11,057 nt of DNA from an uncultured Helicobacteraceae bacterium (GTDB lineage Bacteria; Campylobacterota; Campylobacteria; Campylobacterales; Sulfurimonadaceae). Below are positions 1 to 6,650 of this stretch, piece by piece (within the stretch, counting starts at the first letter, position 1; each line of letters opens with the position of its first letter). The stretch is taken from the NCBI GenBank assembly GCA_903903705.1, contig CAIUZU010000154.1:1-11057 (forward strand), in the 5' to 3' direction. The notes under the pieces are model-generated. The model was not told the origin of the DNA, made no database searches, and saw nothing but the letters and a program-made list of their open reading frames with translations. Made by a program: the position numbers and the translations under genes.

Positions 1-794
1 AGAAGAGCTTTTAAATCTTTTGATAATATCTCTCTTACATTCTCTTGGACTGAGAGCTTTTGGGGATCTTTAAAAGAAGACAGTTTTAAAGCGACCTCCG
101 AGAACTCTTTTTGAAGCGGCAGATCCTGTTTTATATCTTCAGATCTCTTTATAACCTCATTAACTCCAAAAACAACTCTCTCGATGCTTTTTGAGAGCTG
201 TTTTAAAACGGCTGTATCGTCTTTTGTAATTTGCAAAAGCAAGTCGTTTGAAGCCTCTTTAAGTATTGGTGTCGCAAGCAGTTCTTTGATATTTTCATTT
301 ACTGCTTTTGCAATGGGGATCTCACTTTTTGCGAGGCTTTTCTCAAGCCCTTGAAGAAGAGTTTTTAGCTCAAGTTGAGGATTTTGTACGTTTTTTAGTT
401 TGGACTCTAAAAAGATGCCGGAGTTTTCAAATTTTTCTCTTAAAATCGGCTCGCTTATATCTTTCATCTCTAGGAGAAAATTTTTAAGTGTCGTCTCTAT
501 CGGAAGGGGATTTTTTTCAGATTTTAGAGTGCTAAGCAGATCTTTTATAGTGCTTGAAATGTTGCCAAGCTCTTTTAACGTGGGATTGTTTTTTGCAAGA
601 TCTAAAAGAGTTTTGTCAGATGCAGAATTTTGCGAACTCTCTTTAAGAAGTGAATTCATGATAGACCCCAAATCTTTATCTTTTGATAAGGTTTCAAGCT
701 CTTTTGGAGTCGCCTGTTGCAAAATCGTCGCCAAAGCCCTATTTTTGTTAGGAACAATAATATCAAGCTGTTTATTAAGCGATAAATTAATCAT
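1..794 (-). CDS. fliK: Flagellar hook-length control protein FliK-like, N-terminal part (runs off left edge)
   Basis: An open frame on the minus strand starts at the ATG at 794-792 and stays open for 264 codons to the window edge, so the C-terminus is missing. The product begins MINLSLNKQLDIIVPNKNRA and is rich in Lys, Leu, Ser and Glu, helical in character, without signal peptide or membrane segment. Around residues 120-135 it contains ENSGIFLESKLKN, which resembles the SGLFLE(A/S)(K/R)L segment I recall from FliK proteins. FliK is the secreted molecular ruler that switches the flagellar export gate from hook to filament substrates; its diagnostic C-terminal domain lies outside the window. 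The flagellar genes at the other end of the window agree with this. No Shine-Dalgarno sequence precedes the ATG, but an extended -10 box lies only 7 bases upstream. It could instead be another helical flagellar protein; the family call is moderate, the reading frame is secure. Confidence 0.62.
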   Translation of the reverse strand, partial: MINLSLNKQLDIIVPNKNRALATILQQATPKELETLSKDKDLGSIMNSLLKESSQNSASDKTLLDLAKNNPTLKELGNISSTIKDLLSTLKSEKNPLPIETTLKNFLLEMKDISEPILREKFENSGIFLESKLKNVQNPQLELKTLLQGLEKSLAKSEIPIAKAVNENIKELLATPILKEASNDLLLQITKDDTAVLKQLSKSIERVVFGVNEVIKRSEDIKQDLPLQKEFSEVALKLSSFKDPQKLSVQENVREILSKDLKAL

Positions 795-800
795 GCTTAA

Positions 801-809
801 AGTATAGCA
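801..809 (-). promoter_or_regulatory. Candidate extended -10 box just ahead of the fliK-like start
   Basis: On the minus strand TGCTATACT (809-801) fits an extended -10 (TGN-TATAMT). Transcription starting about 7 bases downstream would begin at or next to the A of the ATG at 794, giving a leaderless or nearly leaderless mRNA. This matches the absence of a ribosome binding site. No good -35 box is visible. Confidence 0.35.
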
Positions 810-946
810 TTTATCGATAAAAATAGACGTGAACAACGCTGCAAGTGTTACCGATTTGTTACTCTATTTGATTTATTGTTACGGATGGGTAAAGAATTTT
901 AACGCTTTTAGTTCTGTTCTTTACTACACAAAATAAGGAGCACACC

Positions 947-1546
947 ATGACTGTAAGTTCTAATTATAGCGCTTATACATCATACAATTCGGCTGCGACC
1001 TCTTCGACTGCACAAAAATCAAAGCCCGATTTTGAGACAATTGCTGCGGAGGTAATGAGTTCGTTAGATAGTGACGGAAGCGGAAGCATCGATTCTACTG
1101 AATTTGCGTCCGCTTTGCAATCAGATTCGAGTGCAGATATTTTTGCTCGTATTGATACCGACAGCGATGGTTCAATGAGCAGTGAAGAGTTTATGGCGGC
1201 ACTTGAAGCGTCTAAACCTGAACATCCAGGGGGAGCTAAAGAGATGGGTTCAATGCCGCCTCCGCCTCCACCGCCATCAGGAGGAGGAACTGAGTCAGAG
1301 AGTGATTCGCAGAGTCAAACTTACTCTGCATTAGATACTAACCAAGACGGAACAGTCTCTCTTGAAGAGTTGCTCTCAGGAGCACAGGAGAAGTCTGCGG
1401 ACTCTAGCACCGCATCAAGCGGTACATCTTCGGAAGATAAATTTTCTAAGTTGAAAACTGCTATGCTTGAGAGTCTTCTCTCCTACTATAGTTCAAATTC
1501 AAGTTCATCTTCAAACAGCACTTCCGCACTCAACTTAAGTGCATAA
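947..1546 (+). CDS. EF-hand calcium-binding protein, Ser/Pro-rich
   Basis: A 199-residue acidic protein with three canonical 12-residue EF-hand loops. They lie at residues 41-52 (DSDGSGSIDSTE), 70-81 (DTDSDGSMSSEE) and 130-141 (DTNQDGTVSLEE); each has Asp at positions 1, 3 or 5, Gly at 6 and Glu at 12. The first two form a likely EF-hand pair; the third is set apart by a linker containing seven consecutive prolines (residues 104-110) and looks unpaired. The N-terminus is Ser/Tyr/Thr-rich with no classical signal peptide; the C-terminus has a short amphipathic helix (about 165-181) and a Ser/Asn tail. The start is well supported by AAGGAG at 935-940, six bases ahead of the ATG. The gene stands alone, closed by a hairpin terminator, directly before the two-component/efflux operon. 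Calcium binding is a strong prediction; the cellular role (sensor, buffer or secreted cargo) is unknown. Confidence 0.85.
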   Translation: MTVSSNYSAYTSYNSAATSSTAQKSKPDFETIAAEVMSSLDSDGSGSIDSTEFASALQSDSSADIFARIDTDSDGSMSSEEFMAALEASKPEHPGGAKEMGSMPPPPPPPSGGGTESESDSQSQTYSALDTNQDGTVSLEELLSGAQEKSADSSTASSGTSSEDKFSKLKTAMLESLLSYYSSNSSSSSNSTSALNLSA

Positions 1547-1550
1547 AACT

Positions 1551-1580
1551 ACATGCCCAAAACGGGCATGTTACTTTTTA
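1551..1580 (+). terminator. Rho-independent terminator after the EF-hand gene
   Basis: A perfect 8-bp inverted repeat (ACATGCCC at 1551-1558, GGGCATGT at 1564-1571) with a 5-base loop begins four bases after the stop codon. It is followed by a T-rich stretch (TACTTTTTATTT). It should separate the EF-hand gene from the downstream operon, although some read-through is possible. Confidence 0.8.
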
Positions 1581-1609
1581 TTTACTCCTAAACCGATAGA
1601 ATTCTCGAC

Positions 1610-2278
1610 ATGTTGAAACTACTGATGATAGAAGATGATAAAGAGTTGGCACAATTGTTACAAAAGCGTCTGCTCAAAGATGCACTTGAGGTGACGATAG
1701 CCTTAACGCCGCTTGAGGGTTTAGAGCTTTTTCAAAATCAAAAGTTTGATTTGTTGATTCTTGATCTCTCGCTGCCTCAGATGGACGGACTCACGATCTG
1801 CCGTCTTATTCGCAAAGAGAGCACTATTCCCATTATTATCTCTTCTGCACGCTCAAGTATAGAGGATAAAAAGACGGCATTTGATTATGGAGCGGATGAT
1901 TATCTTCCAAAACCGTATAACCCCGATGAGCTGATATTTCGCATTGATGCGATTATGAGACGTGCCAACCCTGAGATCTCTAAAACAAATGTGCCTTTTC
2001 ATGTAGACGAGGGTGGACATGAGATTATGAAAAACTCGTTGCCTTTGCGTATAACCCCTGCCGAGTACGAGATACTCTCCTATATGATTCAAAAAGCAAG
2101 AACGGTTATCTCTCGTGAAGAACTTTTAATGAATATCGGCTCTATAAAGTATGAAAGTTCTCTAAAAAGCATAGATGTGATTATGGGTAGAATCCGCCAA
2201 AAGATAGGGGATGACCCAAAAAATCCCCGATACATTCTCTCTGTACGAGGTATAGGATATAAATTTGTCAATCAATAA
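1610..2278 (+). CDS. OmpR/PhoB-family response regulator
   Basis: A DNA-binding response regulator of 222 residues, the usual length for the OmpR class. The receiver domain (about 1-118) has the acidic pocket E8-D9-D10, the phospho-acceptor D52 (LILDLSLPQMDG), the switch Ser around S79 and the conserved K101 in GADDYLPKPY. The C-terminal winged helix (about 128-221) ends in the typical VRGIGYKF wing. It presumably receives phosphate from the kinase encoded next, whose gene overlaps it by 14 bases, and probably controls the downstream TolC-MacAB genes and perhaps the EF-hand gene. The ATG is chosen because it starts directly with the beta-1 strand (LKLLMIEDD). Little Shine-Dalgarno sequence is visible, and a weak -10-like TAGAAT lies at 1597-1602. 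The sequence style recalls the ArsR regulator of Campylobacterota, but I do not claim orthology. Confidence 0.93.
   Translation: MLKLLMIEDDKELAQLLQKRLLKDALEVTIALTPLEGLELFQNQKFDLLILDLSLPQMDGLTICRLIRKESTIPIIISSARSSIEDKKTAFDYGADDYLPKPYNPDELIFRIDAIMRRANPEISKTNVPFHVDEGGHEIMKNSLPLRITPAEYEILSYMIQKARTVISREELLMNIGSIKYESSLKSIDVIMGRIRQKIGDDPKNPRYILSVRGIGYKFVNQ
2254..2267 (+). promoter_or_regulatory. Ribosome binding site and TTG start of the kinase gene
   Basis: AGGA at 2254-2257 lies seven bases before a TTG at 2265-2267 that is in frame with the kinase. It sits inside the last codons of the response regulator and supports a TTG start with translational coupling. The next in-frame alternative is the GTG at 2286. 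Confidence 0.6.
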
Positions 2279-3500
2279 ACACTCTGTGCTTACCATCATA
2301 AGCCTCTTTTTTCTTTTCATCTTTACTCTTATAAATGCTCTTTTTTGGGTTGCTCTACAGTACACTCAAAAGCGTCATGAAGAAGAACAGCTAAGACGAT
2401 TTTTTCTTGCCGAGAGGGTTATACATGAGAGAGATGAGATAACTTTGAAACATCTTATGATACGACCCTCTTTGGTATCGTCTGCAACTCTGCTTGAAAA
2501 AGGGGAGGTGATTATTGAACTCCCTTTTGCAAAAATGGTAGAGTATGAGGGGAAAACTTTTTTTATACACTTTCCGCCTCCAAAACCGCCTTTTGGTTTT
2601 AAAGAGCCTCATCCTGATTTTATGCCGCCGCCTAACTTTAGAGGTGTGGAAGTGCTTGAAGATGTTTTGGAGCAGGAATCTATTTTACTTTTGGCGGTAG
2701 TAGCAGGAATTGATATACTTATCTTAATATTTTTTGCATATCTGTTTAGAAAACTGCTTCCGCTCTATCACCTTAAAAATGCTATCCGCCTCTTCAAGGA
2801 TGGAGACACCTTTTTGGATGCACCCTCAAACGGCAAAGATGAGATCTCCGAAGTTACAAAAGAGTTCAATCTTGTACTGGAAAAAATTGCATCAATGAGA
2901 GAAGCTCGAAGCCTCTTTTTACGCAATGTTCTTCATGAGCTTAAAACGCCGATTATGAAAGGATCTTTGACATGTGAGTCTCTTGAATCAAGCCATGAGC
3001 AAGAGAGACTTAATAGAATATTTGTTAGAATGAATTATCTTCTCGATGAGTTTGCAAAGATAGAACGCTTCAGCAGCGGAGCATGGAGCTTGCGTCGCGT
3101 GGAGTACCGTTTTGTTGATATTCTTGATCATGCGTATGATTTGCTGCTGTGTGATAGAGATACTTTTACTCTCAAAGGAGAGGAGTCTGGACTGATAGTT
3201 TTGGTTGATTTTGAGCTATTTGCCATTGCCCTTAAAAATCTGCTAGATAATGCCATGAAGTACGGCAGAGGAAAACCGACGGTGGTTGTTTGTGCAGACT
3301 CGATTGAGATTTATAGTCTAGGCGATGAGATGTCAGAAGCAAAGAGAGATTTTTCAAAACCGTTTAACCGTGCTTATGAAGGTTCATCCACAGGGCTGGG
3401 GTTAGGGCTGTATCTTACAAACTCAATAGTACAAAAACATGGCTTTACGCTTAAATACTCTTATCAAGATGAATCAAATTGTTTTGAGATTTGTTTATAA
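2265..3500 (+). CDS. Sensor histidine kinase, ArsS-like, with proline-rich sensor segment
   Basis: A membrane histidine kinase of 411 residues, partner of the preceding regulator. The first membrane helix is at about 8-31. A short extracytoplasmic region (about 32-137) follows, containing a Pro-rich stretch at 103-124 (FPPPKPPFGF and FMPPPNF). The second helix is at about 139-160, then a HAMP-like linker and the dimerisation/phospho-acceptor helix with H224 in HELKTPIMKG. The ATPase domain has its N-box at 323-332 (LKNLLDNAMK) and a clear G2 box at 377-383 (GLGLGLY). The G1/D box is degenerate: the expected DxGxG position reads IYSLGDEMS around 349-357. As I recall, the H-box and the odd G1 box are traits of the Campylobacterota ArsS group. 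The TTG start gives a 14-base overlap with the regulator gene. Signal unknown; the neighbouring EF-hand protein and exporter suggest calcium or an envelope signal, which is inference. Confidence 0.9.
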   Translation: MSINKHSVLTIISLFFLFIFTLINALFWVALQYTQKRHEEEQLRRFFLAERVIHERDEITLKHLMIRPSLVSSATLLEKGEVIIELPFAKMVEYEGKTFFIHFPPPKPPFGFKEPHPDFMPPPNFRGVEVLEDVLEQESILLLAVVAGIDILILIFFAYLFRKLLPLYHLKNAIRLFKDGDTFLDAPSNGKDEISEVTKEFNLVLEKIASMREARSLFLRNVLHELKTPIMKGSLTCESLESSHEQERLNRIFVRMNYLLDEFAKIERFSSGAWSLRRVEYRFVDILDHAYDLLLCDRDTFTLKGEESGLIVLVDFELFAIALKNLLDNAMKYGRGKPTVVVCADSIEIYSLGDEMSEAKRDFSKPFNRAYEGSSTGLGLGLYLTNSIVQKHGFTLKYSYQDESNCFEICL

Positions 3501-3529
3501 TTTTAAATAAAAGAGGCTATATTACAGTT

Positions 3530-4741
3530 ATGAAAACAGAAACTAAATTTTATTTCACTATGTTTTTGCTCTTTGGCGTGGCTCTAAATGCACAAGATGC
3601 CCAACTGCTATCTGAGGAGAAACAAAATCTTCTGCATCAGCAGCAAAAACAGTATGAAGCAGAGCATGAAAAATTGCGAGACAACTGGATAGCACCACTC
3701 AATCTTGGGGCTTCTTATGGGTATGACAAGAGCGCAAACGATACACATGGCGACATGAAAAAAATCTCAGCTTCCATCTCTCAGGATATTTTTCGCTCAG
3801 GCGGGATTACATATCAGATAAACTATGCCGATGCAAAAAAGAGAGCAGACGAGATAGGGTTTACTCAGCAGATTGCCGCTTTAAACGAAGAGCTATTTAG
3901 TGCACTTCTGAACTACAAAAAAAACCATTATGAGTTGGAGCAAAGCGGCAAAAAACTTGCCAACTACGATATTGAGATTTTTATAAAACGACAGCTTTAT
4001 GATGCAGGAAAAGTAGATATTACCGAGCTTAACAATGCGCTTATGAGTAAAAGCAGTGAACAGAAAAATTATATTTCGCTTGAGTATGCCATGGCAAAAG
4101 CCAGACTCGATATCTCAAAACTCAGTGATATAGATCCTGATGTTTATCCTCTTTACTCTTTTGAACTAGTTGAGGAGAGAGAGTATCTTCAAAACAGTTT
4201 TGACTTGCGTTATGCCCGTGCCCAAAGCCAAACTTATGAGCATCTCTACGGCGTAACAAAGAGTAGCTATCTCCCCTCCATCGCACTAAATGGCTCTCTT
4301 GGGTATCAAAATTATGACTCAAAAGAATATTTAGGCGGATATAACGGTGATTTTTACAGTGCCGGAATTTCCATCAATCTTCCGCTTTCCTATAACGCTT
4401 CTGCCGCTAAAGAGGAGGCAAAAGCACTCTACTTAAAACAAACCGCCGATACACAAGACAAAGAACGCATCATGAGAGCATCTTACATGCAATCTATCGA
4501 ACTTATAAAGAGTTACAGTCGTTATATAGACATTACCTCAAAAAATCTCTCTCTTTATGATGAGCTTATAAGTGTTATCCAAGCAGGCGTAGAGTCCGGT
4601 TATAAGACGGGGTATGATTTGCAAACCCTGAAAAACTCCAAAGCGATTGAGGAGTACACTATTAAGATAAATGAGATAAACATACAGCTTGAACTATCAA
4701 AACTGCATTTTGCCACGGGCGCAAACAAGGAGACAAAATGA
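3530..4741 (+). CDS. tolC: TolC-like outer membrane efflux protein
   Basis: Outer membrane channel component of the tripartite exporter. The ATG at 3530 is preferred over an in-frame TTG at 3491 because it opens directly with a signal peptide (MKTETKFYFTMFLLFGVALNA, cleavage likely after residue 21). Weak AAGAGG at 3511-3516 lies somewhat far upstream. The resulting 403 residues are slightly shorter than many TolC homologues. The protein shows the internal duplication of the family. Each half has a beta-strand pair, LNLGASYGY...ISASISQDIF in the first and IALNGSLGYQ...SAGISINLPL in the second, followed by long alpha-helical barrel segments. The conserved feature TGYDLQTLKNS near the C-terminus is typical of the outer membrane efflux family. 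The gene lies 29 bases after the kinase gene and overlaps the adaptor gene by ATGA, so it is probably dedicated to this exporter rather than a shared TolC. Confidence 0.88.
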   Translation: MKTETKFYFTMFLLFGVALNAQDAQLLSEEKQNLLHQQQKQYEAEHEKLRDNWIAPLNLGASYGYDKSANDTHGDMKKISASISQDIFRSGGITYQINYADAKKRADEIGFTQQIAALNEELFSALLNYKKNHYELEQSGKKLANYDIEIFIKRQLYDAGKVDITELNNALMSKSSEQKNYISLEYAMAKARLDISKLSDIDPDVYPLYSFELVEEREYLQNSFDLRYARAQSQTYEHLYGVTKSSYLPSIALNGSLGYQNYDSKEYLGGYNGDFYSAGISINLPLSYNASAAKEEAKALYLKQTADTQDKERIMRASYMQSIELIKSYSRYIDITSKNLSLYDELISVIQAGVESGYKTGYDLQTLKNSKAIEEYTIKINEINIQLELSKLHFATGANKETK

Positions 4742-5940
4742 TTCCATCAACAGAGGCTATACAAAAAACACTCTCACAAGGCTCTAAAAAGTCTTCTAAA
4801 AAATATATTTGGATAGCAGTTTTCTTGCTTCTTCTTTTAGGCGGAGGCATATATTATAAATTTTATAGCAAAAAAGATATCGTCTCTTATCAAAGTGCGC
4901 TTGTTGAGTTAAAGAACCTCACGACAACCGTATCTGCAACGGGAAATCTTGAACCGACAAACAGCGTTGATGTGGGAATCGAAGTCTCTGGAACTATCCG
5001 TGAAGTTTTGGTTGATTTTAACAGCCGTGTAAAAGTCGGACAAATTATGGCAAAACTCGATACTACCCGTCTCGGTTCTTCCGTTGCAAGTTCAAAAGCG
5101 GCTCTTACTAGATATAAAGCAAATGTGGCAGAAGCAAAAGCATCTCTGATATATGCCCAGAGCGAGTGGGAGCGAGTGGATAAAATGTACACTTCAACAG
5201 GCGGCAACTATCCCTCAAAAAAAGAGTTGGATGAGGCTCTCTCTTTGATGGATAGAGCCAAAGCTCTACATGATGCGGCAGTGGCTCAAATAAAACAGGC
5301 ATCTGCAGAACTGGTGGCAAATGAAGACAATCTGCATAAAGCTATTGTCGTCTCTCCCATAAACGGCATTGTCTTAGAGCGTAAGGTTGAGCCGGGGCAA
5401 ACGGTAGCCGCTACTATGCAGACTCCGATTCTTTTTAAAATGGCTGAAGATTTGACAAAAATGCGTGTAATTTTGAGTGTGGATGAAGCTGATATCGGCG
5501 AGGTGCAAGAAGGGCAAAAAGTTCAATTTACAGTCGATGCTTATGCCGATAAAAAATTTAGCGGCACAATTACACAAGTTCGCCTAAACTCTGAAATAAT
5601 CAACGGAGTCGTGACTTATGATGCGGTCGTTGAGGTTGACAACAGCGACTTATTGTTACGTCCAGGAATGACAGTCTCAGCTTCCATCACTACTGGAGTT
5701 TTACAAAATGTGCTTTGCGTACCTAATGCGGCTCTTCGTTTTACACCACAAGAGAGCCAAAAACAGAGCGAAAAAAAGGTGAAAGAGTCTGCACAAACAT
5801 CACATGTATGGATATTGCAAGAAAATAAACCTCTAAAAGTAGCACTAAAGGGTGGAAAAAGCGACGGTGCATTTACAGTTGTTAGCGAATCGACTTTAAA
5901 GATCGGAGATAGTGTGATTATAGGAATAAACAAACCATGA
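4738..5940 (+). CDS. macA: MacA-like periplasmic adaptor (membrane fusion protein)
   Basis: A 400-residue HlyD/RND-type adaptor that links the inner-membrane MacB-type transporter to the outer membrane channel. It has a cytoplasmic N-terminus of about 22 residues and a single membrane anchor at about 23-41. The first half of the lipoyl domain includes VEVSGTIREVLVDFNSRVKVGQ-type sequence at about 81-102. A helical hairpin follows at about 112-200, and the returning lipoyl strand is VVSPINGIVLERKVEPGQTV at about 204-223. Beta-barrel and membrane-proximal domains run from about 240 to the end (LLLRPGMTVSASI near 305-317). Residues 336-355 are a charged, Lys/Gln/Ser-rich insert in the C-terminal region. 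The start overlaps the tolC stop (ATGA), with AAGGAG at 4727-4732. The MacA assignment rests on the MacB-type partners encoded next; the substrate (macrolide, peptide, lipid or siderophore) cannot be told from sequence. Confidence 0.9.
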   Translation: MIPSTEAIQKTLSQGSKKSSKKYIWIAVFLLLLLGGGIYYKFYSKKDIVSYQSALVELKNLTTTVSATGNLEPTNSVDVGIEVSGTIREVLVDFNSRVKVGQIMAKLDTTRLGSSVASSKAALTRYKANVAEAKASLIYAQSEWERVDKMYTSTGGNYPSKKELDEALSLMDRAKALHDAAVAQIKQASAELVANEDNLHKAIVVSPINGIVLERKVEPGQTVAATMQTPILFKMAEDLTKMRVILSVDEADIGEVQEGQKVQFTVDAYADKKFSGTITQVRLNSEIINGVVTYDAVVEVDNSDLLLRPGMTVSASITTGVLQNVLCVPNAALRFTPQESQKQSEKKVKESAQTSHVWILQENKPLKVALKGGKSDGAFTVVSESTLKIGDSVIIGINKP

Positions 5941-6650
5941 CGCAAGAGATGAAGAGATCTGTTATCGAACTCCATGAAGTCGTTAAATCCTACGGAGAGA
6001 AAGAGGCTGCAACCTATGCTCTTAGAGGTGTAGATCTAAAGATTACACAAGGTGAGTTTGTAGCGATTATGGGTCCAAGCGGTTCTGGGAAATCCACCGC
6101 TATGAATATTATCGGCTGTCTTGATACTCTTAGCAGCGGTAGCTATCTCTTCGGCGGAGTCAATGTGGGAAATCTTTCGCTTGATGAGAGGACGCTTCTT
6201 CGTCGCAACTACATCGGTTTTATTTTTCAGGGATTCAATCTGCTGGGCAAAACGACTGCAATTGAAAATGTCGAACTGCCTCTTCTTTACCGAGGATTTC
6301 CTGCCCACAAAAGACATGAAATGGCGATGGAAGCTTTAAAAAGTGTGGGATTGGAAGATGTGGCACACCACACGCCGGGAGAGCTATCAGGCGGACAGCA
6401 ACAGCGTGTTGCCATCGCACGGGCGATTGTAACTGATCCGTTTATTCTCTTAGCCGATGAGCCGACGGGAAATCTTGATACCGCTAAAAGTATAGAAATT
6501 ATGAACCTATTGCAGTCGTTTAATAGAGATAAGGGGATAACGATTATCATGGTAACCCATGAAAATGAGATGGCGGCATACGCTTCTCGGATAATCCATT
6601 TTCGTGATGGTGGGGTTGAGAGAACTTATGAAGAGAAGATAACCACATGA
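5937..6650 (+). CDS. macB: MacB-type ABC transporter ATP-binding protein (LolD/MacB family)
   Basis: A 237-residue ATPase subunit with all nucleotide-binding motifs intact: Walker A GPSGSGKST at 46-54, Q-loop Q98, signature LSGGQQQR at 150-157, Walker B ILLADEP at 170-176, D-loop NLD at 179-181 and switch H208. The GPSGSGKST...NIIGCLD pattern is characteristic of the MacB/LolD group, in which ATP hydrolysis drives mechanotransmission across the membrane rather than transport through a membrane pore. In E. coli MacB this domain is fused to the FtsX-like permease; here it is a separate polypeptide whose stop overlaps the permease start (ATGA). The start likewise overlaps the macA stop (ATGA), with AGGAA at 5922-5926. 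A second in-frame ATG at residue 5 has no better ribosome binding site. Confidence 0.93.
   Translation: MTQEMKRSVIELHEVVKSYGEKEAATYALRGVDLKITQGEFVAIMGPSGSGKSTAMNIIGCLDTLSSGSYLFGGVNVGNLSLDERTLLRRNYIGFIFQGFNLLGKTTAIENVELPLLYRGFPAHKRHEMAMEALKSVGLEDVAHHTPGELSGGQQQRVAIARAIVTDPFILLADEPTGNLDTAKSIEIMNLLQSFNRDKGITIIMVTHENEMAAYASRIIHFRDGGVERTYEEKITT

Noticed and set aside
400..807. 135-codon open frame on the plus strand
   Set aside because: It lies antisense within the longer, FliK-like minus-strand frame that stays open from 794 to the window edge; its product has no recognisable features.
812..821. Palindrome TTATCGATAA with a CGAT core as a sigma-28 -10 box for the fliK-like gene
   Set aside because: There is no TAAA at the proper distance upstream on the minus strand, and the extended -10 at 801-809 is a better candidate.
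870..895. Minus-strand sigma-54-like sequence CGGTAACACTTGCA upstream of the fliK-like gene (near 840-860)
   Set aside because: The GG and GC are only eight bases apart instead of the required ten.
3491..3529. Upstream TTG extension of the TolC-like gene (13 extra residues)
   Set aside because: It would place charged residues before the signal peptide and overlaps the kinase stop; the ATG at 3530 gives a clean signal peptide.
5616..5975. 119-codon minus-strand open frame across the macA end
   Set aside because: It is antisense to well-supported macA and ATPase coding sequence, with no ribosome binding site or motif.
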